From NCBI GenBank assembly GCA_900756575.1, contig CAAEKQ010000142.1, positions 1-6,449 of the forward strand: DNA of 6,449 nt, read 5' to 3'. Within the stretch, counting starts at the first letter, position 1. Every line of letters begins with the position of its first letter. This document shows positions 1 to 5,756 of the stretch, one piece after another. The DNA comes from an uncultured Oscillospiraceae bacterium (GTDB lineage: Bacteria > Bacillota > Clostridia > Oscillospirales > Oscillospiraceae). The notes below the pieces were generated by a model, which was given only the letters and a program-made list of their open reading frames with translations, ran no database searches and was not told where the DNA came from. The position numbers and the translations under genes are program-made.

Positions 1-450
1 AGCAGATCTTTGACATCTGTGCCGGGCGCCACCGTACGGGACTTCTATACCGTGGTATAAAATAAGTTCTGCGGGCTTTTACGCCGTCACAGGGCGCGGT
101 GGGGCAGAGATCATTTGCACCAATGCAGACCGCAGCAAGACCAATGGGCCTGACCGCCTGGAAACGTGCGCTGGATGGACGTACGATGAGCGGATATTGC
201 AACTACATTCTGCATTGAGTATCTGATCGGGCGTCAGAGCACTTTCGCCATGCGGAAATTTGCCGCCTGTGTCAGTGCGCTTCAGGCTTTCCGCCGATAT
301 GATATTTTTGGGATAAGGGCACGCCTCCAGACAAGCGGCCGTCGTCAAGGCAGACAAAAAGCATGATGCGTTCAACAAGACCCGGAAAAGGGTCTCCGAC
401 TCTAACAAGGAAGTGCTCAAAATGCTGGAGTCAGGAAAAGTCAGGAGAAA
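1..450. other. Region without a supported gene; possible decayed coding fragments
   Basis: I see no intact gene here. On the + strand, frame 1 is open from the window edge to a TAA at 58-60 and could be the last 19 codons of an upstream gene, but I do not recognise it. Another + frame reads plausibly from 317 to a TGA at 461-463 (including DAFNKTRKRVSDSNKEVLKM) but lacks a start and is cut off upstream by a TAA at 314-316. The same frame is coding-like around 95-215 before a TGA. Stops scattered through otherwise protein-like stretches suggest a degraded gene, possibly a mobile-element remnant, but this is inference. A 113-codon minus-strand open frame (79-420) has no recognisable motif and no convincing ribosome binding site. 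Confidence 0.3.
429..446. repeat. Short tandem direct repeat (AGTCAGGA x2)
   Basis: AGTCAGGA occurs at 429-436 and again at 439-446, a 10-base period with a two-base AA spacer. It sits at the 3' end of the coding-looking fragment in the upstream gene-poor region. A 10-base duplication would shift the reading frame, so it may be a scar of decay. The repeat is short and could be chance. Confidence 0.5.
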
Positions 451-454
451 AATA

Positions 455-489
455 TTGACTTGATATACTTTGTGGTTTAGGATTATTAT
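455..489 (+). promoter_or_regulatory. Predicted sigma-A type promoter upstream of the amidohydrolase cluster
   Basis: Two overlapping promoter readings are possible. One has -35 TTGACT (455-460), a 17-base spacer and -10 TAGGAT (478-483). The other has -35 TTGATA (460-465), an 18-base spacer and -10 TATTAT (484-489). Both lie in the only markedly AT-rich stretch of the window and would start transcription at about 490-496, giving a leader of roughly 90-130 bases before hydrolase 1. An 8-base inverted repeat overlaps the promoter, suggesting control by a DNA-binding protein. The prediction rests on consensus matching only. Confidence 0.55.
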
Positions 490-501
490 AGATAAAGTAT
501 A
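464..501. promoter_or_regulatory. Inverted repeat across the promoter (possible operator)
   Basis: TATACTTT at 464-471 is perfectly complementary in inverted orientation to AAAGTATA at 494-501, separated by 22 bases. The arms flank the predicted -10 elements. Spaced symmetric half-sites in this position are typical of transcription factor operators. No regulator gene lies in the window to pair with it, and AT-rich 8-mers can arise by chance. Confidence 0.35.
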
Positions 502-508
502 GTTAAAG

Positions 509-521
509 CAATATCGTATTG
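509..521 (+). repeat. Small inverted repeat in leader (CAATA/TATTG)
   Basis: CAATA (509-513) and TATTG (517-521) are perfect inverted arms around TCG. This is the first of four consecutive perfect inverted repeats in the presumed 5' leader of hydrolase 1. On its own it is weak; it is listed because of its place in the series. Confidence 0.4.
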
Positions 522-524
522 TCG

Positions 525-544
525 GAAACAGGGATCCCTGTTTC
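525..544. repeat. Perfect 20-base palindrome in the leader
   Basis: GAAACAGGGATCCCTGTTTC at 525-544 is a perfect uninterrupted palindrome with BamHI-type GGATCC at its centre. With no loop bases, an RNA hairpin would have to open its central pairs, so a dimeric DNA-binding site is at least as likely. Its right arm GTTTC (540-544) is shared with the next hairpin, so the two structures cannot form fully at the same time in RNA. Confidence 0.75.
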
Positions 545-570
545 TATGTTTGCGAAGCAAACATAGAAAC
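540..570 (+). promoter_or_regulatory. Perfect 14-bp stem, GAA-triloop hairpin in the leader
   Basis: The arm GTTTCTATGTTTGC (540-553) pairs base for base with GCAAACATAGAAAC (557-570) around a GAA loop (554-556). The tip GCGAAGC (552-558) is known as an exceptionally stable mini-hairpin in DNA. The stem is not followed by a T-run, so it does not look like an intrinsic terminator. It could be a leader regulatory structure, an mRNA-stabilising element or a dispersed palindromic repeat. It shares 540-544 with the preceding palindrome, allowing two alternative folds. Confidence 0.7.
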
Positions 571-585
571 CATGCTGAACAAACA

Positions 586-603
586 ATGGCTTCCGGAAGC
601 CAT
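586..603. repeat. Perfect 18-base palindrome covering the first in-frame ATG
   Basis: ATGGCTTCCGGAAGCCAT at 586-603 is a perfect palindrome. Its first three bases are the earliest in-frame ATG for hydrolase 1, and it ends just before the Shine-Dalgarno-like AGGAAGGAGG (606-615). Folding would hide the ATG. It is the last of the four consecutive inverted repeats in the leader. Confidence 0.7.
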
Positions 604-1809
604 GCAGGAAGGAGGAAATTTGAGACGAGTACGATAAAAGAAAGAGCGGAGGAATATTTCCCGGAGATGGTAGAGATTCGCAGGGATATTCACCGCCATC
701 CTGAGATTGGAAGAAACGAGGTAAGGACATCGGCCCTGATTCGAAAGAAGCTGGAGGAATACGGGGTTGATGCAATCGAACGGCCTGTACCAACCGCCGT
801 TGTAGCGTTGATCCATGGAGCCAGAGGCCCGGGCCGTTGCGTGGCACTGCGCTGCGATATCGACGCATTGCCCGTGCAGGAGGAAACCGGACTGCCGTAT
901 ACCAGTGAGAATCCGGGGATTATGCACGCCTGCGGCCACGATATGCATGCATCCATGATGCTGGGCGCGGCCAAGATCCTGTGCGGAATGAGAGAGCGTT
1001 TTGCGGGCTGTGTCAAGCTGATATTCCAGCATAGCGAAGATACATTACCTGGCGGCGCCAAGGAGCTTGTGGAAAAAGGCGTGCTGGAAAACCCCCATGT
1101 GGACGCGATCTATGGAATGCATGTGCTGCCGGACGCCCACCGGGCAGGACAGGTTGGGTTCCACATTGGGCCCATAACAACTTCCGTGGACCTGTTCGAC
1201 TTCACCGTCTCCGGCAGAGGGGGACATGGCTCTCAGCCGCAGAATACAACGGACCCCGTGCTGGCTGCCGCCCAGATGATCGTGATGATGCAGCAGATCG
1301 TCGCCCGCCGGGTGGACCCTATGGAGATGGCGGTGTTCTCTCTGGGGAGCATCCATGGCGGCGACGCGCCCAATGTGATCCCGGCGGAGGTCAAGTTTGG
1401 CGGCGTGACCAGAGCGTATTCGGAAAGTGTGCGAAGCGTGATTAAGGAACAGGTCCAGGCAATTGCAAAAGGTATCGAGGCCGCCTCCGGAAATACAGTA
1501 CATATTCACTATGCCGACGGATATCCCAGCGCTTTCAATGACAAAGAGCTGATGGATCTTGCCGCTGACGCGGTCCGAAAGGAATTGGGTGAGGACGCGG
1601 TGGTCCCCATGCCCGATCCAATGCCTTTCAGTGAGGATTTCAGCTTCTATGGAAAGCTGGGTGGTATCCCCAGCGCCTATCTGATGCTTTATGCAGGACA
1701 CGAGGGAGAGCTGGCGCCCCTGCACAATCCCAAGTGTGCGGTTCGGGAGGATGTTATGCCGGCAGGCATCAGGACCTTGGTTTCTATTGCTCTGGAATTC
1801 CTGAAGTAA
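586..1809 (+). CDS. M20D family amidohydrolase 1 (N-acyl amino acid hydrolase-like), start uncertain
   Basis: Predicted cytoplasmic zinc-type amidohydrolase that cleaves the amide bond of an N-acyl or conjugated amino acid. Numbering from the ATG at 586 (407 residues, normal for M20D), metal-site residues are C116 and H118 in MHACGHD, H179 in GMHVLP and H380 in PLHNPK. The usual PAEE motif is HSED (149-152): catalytic glutamate E151 is kept, but the second glutamate, a zinc ligand in the family, is D152. The lid-domain motif SGRGGHGSQP and a late SEDFSFY motif are present. The start is unsettled: ATG 586 lies in a palindrome without a ribosome binding site, TTG 550 lies in a hairpin, and alignment with the other two hydrolases puts the natural N-terminus near 625-631, where ACG follows a strong ribosome binding site. 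The family call is secure; the substrate is unknown. The next gene starts 70 bases downstream. Confidence 0.9.
   Translation: MASGSHAGRRKFETSTIKERAEEYFPEMVEIRRDIHRHPEIGRNEVRTSALIRKKLEEYGVDAIERPVPTAVVALIHGARGPGRCVALRCDIDALPVQEETGLPYTSENPGIMHACGHDMHASMMLGAAKILCGMRERFAGCVKLIFQHSEDTLPGGAKELVEKGVLENPHVDAIYGMHVLPDAHRAGQVGFHIGPITTSVDLFDFTVSGRGGHGSQPQNTTDPVLAAAQMIVMMQQIVARRVDPMEMAVFSLGSIHGGDAPNVIPAEVKFGGVTRAYSESVRSVIKEQVQAIAKGIEAASGNTVHIHYADGYPSAFNDKELMDLAADAVRKELGEDAVVPMPDPMPFSEDFSFYGKLGGIPSAYLMLYAGHEGELAPLHNPKCAVREDVMPAGIRTLVSIALEFLK
606..615 (+). promoter_or_regulatory. Strong ribosome binding site with no standard in-frame start after it
   Basis: AGGAAGGAGG is the only good Shine-Dalgarno sequence ahead of hydrolase 1. 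At the expected distance downstream there is no in-frame ATG, GTG or TTG: the in-frame codons are TTT (619), GAG (622), ACG (625), AGT (628), ACG (631) and ATA (634). The ACG at 625 is 9 bases after GGAGG. A TTG at 620 is out of frame and reaches a stop at 635-637. This site therefore bears directly on the true start of the gene. Confidence 0.65.
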
Positions 1810-1879
1810 TCAGATTTGGAAAGTTCAAAATGATTTAACCATTTAAAGCGAAAAAATTCGCGAGAAAAGGAGAATTGTT
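1810..1879 (+). other. AT-rich gap between hydrolases 1 and 2 with weak hairpin
   Basis: This 70-base gap holds a weak hairpin, GCGAA (1848-1852) and TTCGC (1857-1861) around AAAA, with no T-run. The ribosome binding site of hydrolase 2 follows (AAAGGAG, 1866-1872). I find no convincing promoter or terminator, so co-transcription of the two hydrolases is likely. Confidence 0.4.
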
Positions 1880-3046
1880 ATGAATGTGCAAGAGGTCGCC
1901 GCCCAATACGGAGAGTATCTGATCGAAAAGCGCCGCTATTTCCATCAGCATCCTGAAGTCAGCACCAAGGAATATCACACCAGCAAGGCAATCAAAGAGG
2001 CGCTGGACGAGATAGGCGTTTCCTGGCGGCCCTGTGGGCTGGAGACGGGTGTGCTGGTCACCATTCAAGGCGCAAAGCCCGGCAAGACCATTTTGCTTCG
2101 CGGAGATATGGATGCCTTGACGGTTCAGGAAACCACCGGGGCGCCTTATGCGAGCAAAAACGAGGGCATTATGCATGCCTGCGGCCATGACTGCCATATT
2201 GCGATGCTCCTGACCGCCACCCGCATCCTTCATGACATGAAAGAAGAACTGTGCGGCACGGTAAAACTGGCTTTCCAGCCTGCGGAGGAGGTAGCTCTGG
2301 GTGCCAAGTCCATGGTTGAGCAGGGCGCTTTGGACGGTGTGGACGCATGTTTTGCCATTCATGTGTGGACAGATGTGAAGTCCGGCATGGTTTCTCTGGA
2401 AGCCGGCCCCCGGATGGCGTCGGCAGACGAATTCCATATCACTGTGAAGGGAAGGGGGTGCCACGGCGCACAGCCGGAGCGGGGTGTGGACGCAGCTGTT
2501 GTAACGGCTGCCATCATCAATAACCTGCAGTCCGTCGTCAGCCGGGAGATCTCGCCTATGGACCCGGCGGTCGTTACCGTAGGGACGATCCAGGCGGGCA
2601 CCCGTTGGAATGTAGTGGCGGAGAACAGCTATATGACAGGAACCACCCGCTGCTTCAGCAATGAGGTGTGGGAAACCTTTGAGGAACGGATGGAAAGAGT
2701 TATCAAAGGCACAGCCGAGGCTTACCGCGCTGAGGCAGAGCTGGAGTACCTGCGTATCGTGCCGCCCACTGTCAATGATGAGGCGGTGGTTTCCATCGCC
2801 CAAAAATCCGCGGTTGCTGTCCTGGGTGAGAATTGCCTCGCATCCAATCCGGCTACCACCGGCGGCGAAGACTTCTCCTACTTCATGCAGAGGGTGCCGG
2901 GAGCAATCGCACTGCTGGGAACCGGAAACGAGGCCTGCGGAGCCGTTTGGCCAAACCATTCCGGCAATTTCTGCGTGGATGAGGCACAGCTTTTGAAGGG
3001 CGCCATGCTCTATGCGCAGGTGGCAATGGATTTCAACGCACAGTAA
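1880..3046 (+). CDS. M20D family amidohydrolase 2
   Basis: Predicted cytoplasmic metal-dependent hydrolase of N-acyl, N-aryl or otherwise conjugated amino acids. All canonical M20D residues are visible over 388 residues: the N-terminal HQHPE motif (from about residue 22), LRGDMDAL, MHACGHD with ligands C101 and H103, FQPAEE with catalytic E136 and ligand E137, H161 in AIHVW, the dimerisation/lid motif KGRGCHGAQP, GGEDFSYF, and the distal ligand H360. The last lies in PNHSGNF rather than the more usual LHSPKF-like context. The start is supported by AAAGGAG 7 bases upstream of the ATG. It shares a 29-base identical stretch with the third hydrolase around MHACGHD, so the two are close paralogues; the first hydrolase is more divergent. 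Related Bacillus enzymes deacetylate N-acetylcysteine derivatives, which would fit the desulfidase downstream, but the substrate here is inference. Confidence 0.95.
   Translation: MNVQEVAAQYGEYLIEKRRYFHQHPEVSTKEYHTSKAIKEALDEIGVSWRPCGLETGVLVTIQGAKPGKTILLRGDMDALTVQETTGAPYASKNEGIMHACGHDCHIAMLLTATRILHDMKEELCGTVKLAFQPAEEVALGAKSMVEQGALDGVDACFAIHVWTDVKSGMVSLEAGPRMASADEFHITVKGRGCHGAQPERGVDAAVVTAAIINNLQSVVSREISPMDPAVVTVGTIQAGTRWNVVAENSYMTGTTRCFSNEVWETFEERMERVIKGTAEAYRAEAELEYLRIVPPTVNDEAVVSIAQKSAVAVLGENCLASNPATTGGEDFSYFMQRVPGAIALLGTGNEACGAVWPNHSGNFCVDEAQLLKGAMLYAQVAMDFNAQ
2171..2199 (+). repeat. 29-base exact repeat, copy 1 (in hydrolase 2)
   Basis: This stretch encodes MHACGHDCH plus two bases of the next codon and is identical base for base to 6060-6088 in hydrolase 3. 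Identity extending through third codon positions suggests recent duplication or gene conversion between the paralogues, although strong protein constraint contributes. Confidence 0.8.
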
Positions 3047-3144
3047 TTGGTCAGACTCATATTGGGTGGGAGAATGCAAAACCATGAAAGGAGGCAGTTC
3101 TGCCGCCGAAATATGTGCTGAATAAGTAAAGAGGGGGAAAAGAC
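3047..3144 (+). other. Gap between hydrolase 2 and transporter; orphan ribosome binding site and possible leader peptide
   Basis: This 98-base gap contains a strong Shine-Dalgarno-like AAAGGAGG (3087-3094) with no suitably placed start codon after it. The transporter uses its own GAGGGGG (3131-3137). A 13-codon open frame, ATG 3084 to TAA 3123-3125, encodes MKGGSSAAEICAE, with GGGAG 11 bases upstream. It could be a leader peptide, but it is short enough to be chance. GGCA/TGCC arms (3093-3104) could form a small hairpin. No terminator is seen, so readthrough into the transporter is likely. Confidence 0.3.
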
Positions 3145-4362
3145 ATGTATAACTTTGCACTAGCGTTTGTGCTCTGCGCTGCAGTGTACATCATTGGCGA
3201 GGTCGTTTCCACGGCAACAAAAGCATGGATTCCATCGGTATTCGTAACTGCCGCTATCATTCTGGTGGGCTACTGGACAGTCCTTCCCACTACGCTGATC
3301 AGCGACGCCGTACTGATTCCCTTTGGCAGCACAATCGGTATCTATCTGCTGATTACGCACATGGGCACCGTGATCAGCATCAAGCAGCTGCTGGAGCAGT
3401 GGAAGACCATTGTGGTCTGCCTTGCGGGACTTGCGGGTATGTGCGTCCTGGCACTGTTCGTCTGCCCCCTGCTCATGGACCGCAGCTTTGTTGTCGCGGG
3501 ACTGCCTCCTCTCACCGGAGGCATCGTGGCTGCAACGACGATGATGGAGGCGGCCAATGCTGCCGGCCTCAAGGAAGCGGCTGTGTTTGCTATCGCCATG
3601 TACTGCGTCCAGGGGTTCGCGGGGTATCCGCTTACGGCGGTCTGCCTCCAGCTGGAGGGCAAAAAGCTCCTGAAAGAATACCGGAACGGCGGTGTGTCGG
3701 TTGCCGGCGTTTCAAATGCGGTAGATGCAGTCAACGGAAAGCTGGAAACCACCGAGAGTCCGCGCAAGAAACTGCTGCCCCCCACGCCTGCCAAGTGGAA
3801 TTCTGTTGTGGTGATGCTGGGCAAGCTGGGATTCGTGGCCTGGCTGGCCACACAGCTGGGAAGAGTTGTCATCCCCGGCCTGAACATGACGATCAGCGGC
3901 GCTGTGTATGCGCTGGTTCTGGGCATTATTTTCACCAGCATTGGTTTTCTGGATGAGAACGCACTGAATAAAAGCAATTCCTATGGCATTGTCATGTTCG
4001 CTCTGATGATGTATATCTTTGACGGCCTGAAGGATTGCACGCCCCAGATGCTGGGCAGCATCATCGGGCCGATGGTCATTCTGATTGTTGTCGGTGTTGC
4101 TGGCATGGCGGTATTGTGCTTCGTCAGCGCAAAAATACTGAAGATCCCGTTCCTGCTGGCCTTTGCCACCGCATTGACTGCCCTGTATGGGTTCCCGCCC
4201 AATGCAATTATCACTGAAAATACCTGCAACGCTCTGGCGGAGACCCCGGAGGAAAAGGAATATCTGATGAGCAAGATGTTCCCGCCCATGATTGTCGGCG
4301 GCTTTACCACTGTGACGATCACGTCCGTTATCATTGCAAGCGTATTTGCCAAAATGTTCTGA
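3145..4362 (+). CDS. Multi-pass membrane protein, divergent GltS-like (ESS-type) transporter
   Basis: A very hydrophobic 405-residue protein with about 11-12 predicted membrane segments in two halves (roughly 3-20, 29-46, 55-77, 87-110, 115-132, 145-168; then 219-243, 249-268, 280-294, 304-328, 333-350, 379-402). A polar, lysine/arginine-rich loop at about 170-217 separates the halves. Length and plan match bacterial sodium/glutamate symporters of the GltS type. By eye, PPLTGGIVAATT (121-132) and YGFPPNAIITEN (348-359) occupy the places of the GltS re-entrant segments, the latter resembling its GATPTAIAN motif. The likely role is uptake of an amino acid or N-acyl amino acid feeding the flanking hydrolases. 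The ribosome binding site GAGGGGG lies 7 bases before the ATG. A strong hairpin follows the stop. I am fairly sure it is a secondary transporter, less sure of the family, and cannot name the substrate. Confidence 0.7.
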   Translation: MYNFALAFVLCAAVYIIGEVVSTATKAWIPSVFVTAAIILVGYWTVLPTTLISDAVLIPFGSTIGIYLLITHMGTVISIKQLLEQWKTIVVCLAGLAGMCVLALFVCPLLMDRSFVVAGLPPLTGGIVAATTMMEAANAAGLKEAAVFAIAMYCVQGFAGYPLTAVCLQLEGKKLLKEYRNGGVSVAGVSNAVDAVNGKLETTESPRKKLLPPTPAKWNSVVVMLGKLGFVAWLATQLGRVVIPGLNMTISGAVYALVLGIIFTSIGFLDENALNKSNSYGIVMFALMMYIFDGLKDCTPQMLGSIIGPMVILIVVGVAGMAVLCFVSAKILKIPFLLAFATALTALYGFPPNAIITENTCNALAETPEEKEYLMSKMFPPMIVGGFTTVTITSVIIASVFAKMF

Positions 4363-4380
4363 TTGTAAAGGCCATATCAT

Positions 4381-4417
4381 CTACAAAAGCGGGACACGAA
4401 GTGTTCCGCTTTTGTAG
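4381..4417 (+). terminator. Strong hairpin, likely (bidirectional) intrinsic terminator after the transporter
   Basis: The arms 4381-4397 and 4401-4417 pair over 17 bases with one G-T pair (4393/4405) around a GAA loop. The core GCGGGACAC/GTGTTCCGC is flanked by AAAA on the left and TTTT on the right, the layout of a bidirectional intrinsic terminator. The T-run is only four bases before GTAG, so termination may be partial, leaving lower expression of the desulfidase and third hydrolase, or the hairpin may stabilise the upstream message. I find no convincing new promoter between it and the next gene. Confidence 0.7.
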
Positions 4418-4459
4418 AATCAAATGTTGGTTGGGATCATAGAATAGGAGCGTATCGCT

Positions 4460-5746
4460 ATGAATCGGAAACTGATTTGTCAAATATTGAATCATGAGAT
4501 GATGCTGGCCACCGGCTGCACAGAGCCTGCCGCGATTGCGCTGACAGCCGCCATTGCCCGAGAGCAGTTGGATGGAGAGCTGGAGCATATCAAGGTCAGG
4601 GCCAGCGCGAATATCATCAAGAACGCGATGTCTGCGGGGATACCCGGAACGAACTATACTGGAATAAATTATGCGGCTGCTTTGGGTGCTGTGTGCGGGG
4701 CGGTGGACCGCCAGCTCCGGGTTGTGGATGACGCCCGCCCGGAAGACATTGAAAGAGCGGCCCATCTTGTGGAAAATGGATATGTGGACGTGAGAAGGGC
4801 GTTTGATCCGGACAAGCTGTATGTGGAAGTTGAACTGGTGAATAAAGAACACCAGTCCCGCGCCATTATTAAGGGAGCGCATACCAATGTGATCCTTGTG
4901 GAGCGGGACCACCAGAGGGTGGGCTGTGAGCTGCCCGGGCAGACGATGGAAACGGATATCACGCCGGAGCAGATCAGCAGGACGCTGAATATCCGGACGA
5001 TCTATGAATTTGTGGAGACGATGGATCGCCGACAGGATGATTTACACATGATCCAAGAGGCCATCGAAGTCAATGGGCATATCGCGCAGCTGGGCGCAGC
5101 GGGTGATTACGGACTGAATATCGGCCATGGTATCCGGAACAATCAGGAAGCGGGGCTGATGGGGCACGATGTTGTCATGGATGCCGTAGCCATGACTGCC
5201 AGCGGGGTGGACGCCAGAATGGCGGGAGCCAATGCCCCGGTCATCACAAATTCCGGATCCGGCAATCAGGGCATTACCGCAACAGTTCCCATCTTGTCTG
5301 CCGCGAAGAGTCTTGGTATTGATGAAGAGAGAACGTTTCGCGCTGTCACGCTGAGCAACCTGATGGCGATTCATATCCACGCGGATTTCGGACCGCTCTC
5401 CGGGCTCTGCGGGGCGACCATTGCCGCTGCCGCCGCAGCCTGCGGCTTGGTGTATCTACAAGGAGGCACGCTGGAGCAGATCGGATTTGCTGTAAACAAT
5501 ATGTTTGGGAATGTGAGCGGAATGCTCTGTGACGGTGCCAAGGCAGACTGCGCCTTGAAGATCAGCACCTGTGTCTTTGCCGCCTTCCAATGTGCCGCTA
5601 TGGCCCTTCGGAGTGAAAGCGTGAAAGCGACAGATGGAATTGTAGAAACAGACCCGGAAGAAACGATCAGAAATTTCGTGCGGCTTGGGAATGAGGGTTC
5701 CTCTAAATGTGATGATTTGATTTTGGAGATGCTTCTTCAGAAATAG
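4460..5746 (+). CDS. L-cysteine desulfidase family protein (CyuA/YhaM type, UPF0597)
   Basis: Predicted cytoplasmic [4Fe-4S] enzyme that splits L-cysteine to pyruvate, ammonia and hydrogen sulfide without PLP; the family is related to iron-sulfur L-serine dehydratases. Diagnostic features over 428 residues are the N-terminal ATGCTEPAAIAL (C20 in the position of the proposed catalytic cysteine), IKNAMSAGIPGT (about 58-69), a central GNQGITATVP segment, and three cysteines, C317 (GLCGAT), C357 and C364 (CDGAKADCALK). Their spacing of 40 and 7 matches, as I recall, the cluster ligands of the characterised Methanocaldococcus enzyme. The start is supported by AGGAG nine bases before the ATG. It lies downstream of a probable terminator and 10 bases ahead of the third hydrolase, whose ribosome binding site overlaps its TAG stop, so those two are coupled. 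Family members could act on serine or another beta-substituted amino acid instead. Confidence 0.9.
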   Translation: MNRKLICQILNHEMMLATGCTEPAAIALTAAIAREQLDGELEHIKVRASANIIKNAMSAGIPGTNYTGINYAAALGAVCGAVDRQLRVVDDARPEDIERAAHLVENGYVDVRRAFDPDKLYVEVELVNKEHQSRAIIKGAHTNVILVERDHQRVGCELPGQTMETDITPEQISRTLNIRTIYEFVETMDRRQDDLHMIQEAIEVNGHIAQLGAAGDYGLNIGHGIRNNQEAGLMGHDVVMDAVAMTASGVDARMAGANAPVITNSGSGNQGITATVPILSAAKSLGIDEERTFRAVTLSNLMAIHIHADFGPLSGLCGATIAAAAAACGLVYLQGGTLEQIGFAVNNMFGNVSGMLCDGAKADCALKISTCVFAAFQCAAMALRSESVKATDGIVETDPEETIRNFVRLGNEGSSKCDDLILEMLLQK

Positions 5747-5750
5747 GAGG
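5744..5750 (+). promoter_or_regulatory. Ribosome binding site overlapping the desulfidase stop codon
   Basis: TAGGAGG contains both the TAG stop of the desulfidase (5744-5746) and the Shine-Dalgarno core of the third hydrolase, whose ATG follows after 6 bases. This indicates translational coupling and a shared transcript. It is the tightest junction in the window. Confidence 0.85.
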
Positions 5751-5756
5751 ACTGTT

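Noticed and set aside
10..15. Perfect TTGACA resembling a -35 box
   Set aside because: No -10 element lies at 16-18 bases; the TATAAA at 56-61 is about 40 bases away.
46..59. TATACC-GT-GGTATA inverted repeat as an operator
   Set aside because: The arms are only 6 bases, no promoter or gene start is attached, and it overlaps the possible end of an upstream reading frame.
79..420. 113-codon minus-strand open frame in the gene-poor region
   Set aside because: No family motif and no convincing ribosome binding site; an opposite + frame looks equally protein-like. I do not annotate it as a gene.
1835..3160. 441-codon minus-strand open frame
   Set aside because: It lies opposite hydrolase 2, whose family motifs and ribosome binding site are clear. 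The antisense product has no recognisable domain and an unlikely His/Cys-rich composition.
3225..3956. 243-codon + strand frame inside the transporter gene
   Set aside because: It is an out-of-frame shadow; the translated product is rich in Cys, Arg and His with no membrane or domain pattern, whereas the main frame has regular membrane segments.
4412..4445. Promoter for the desulfidase (TTGTAG / GATCAT, or TAGAAT at 4440-4445)
   Set aside because: The first pair is a poor consensus match within the terminator hairpin; the second would start transcription at or beyond the ribosome binding site.
5417..5452. GC-rich self-complementary stretch inside the desulfidase gene
   Set aside because: It encodes the alanine run of the conserved family segment; the symmetry follows from repeated GCC/GCA/GCG alanine codons.
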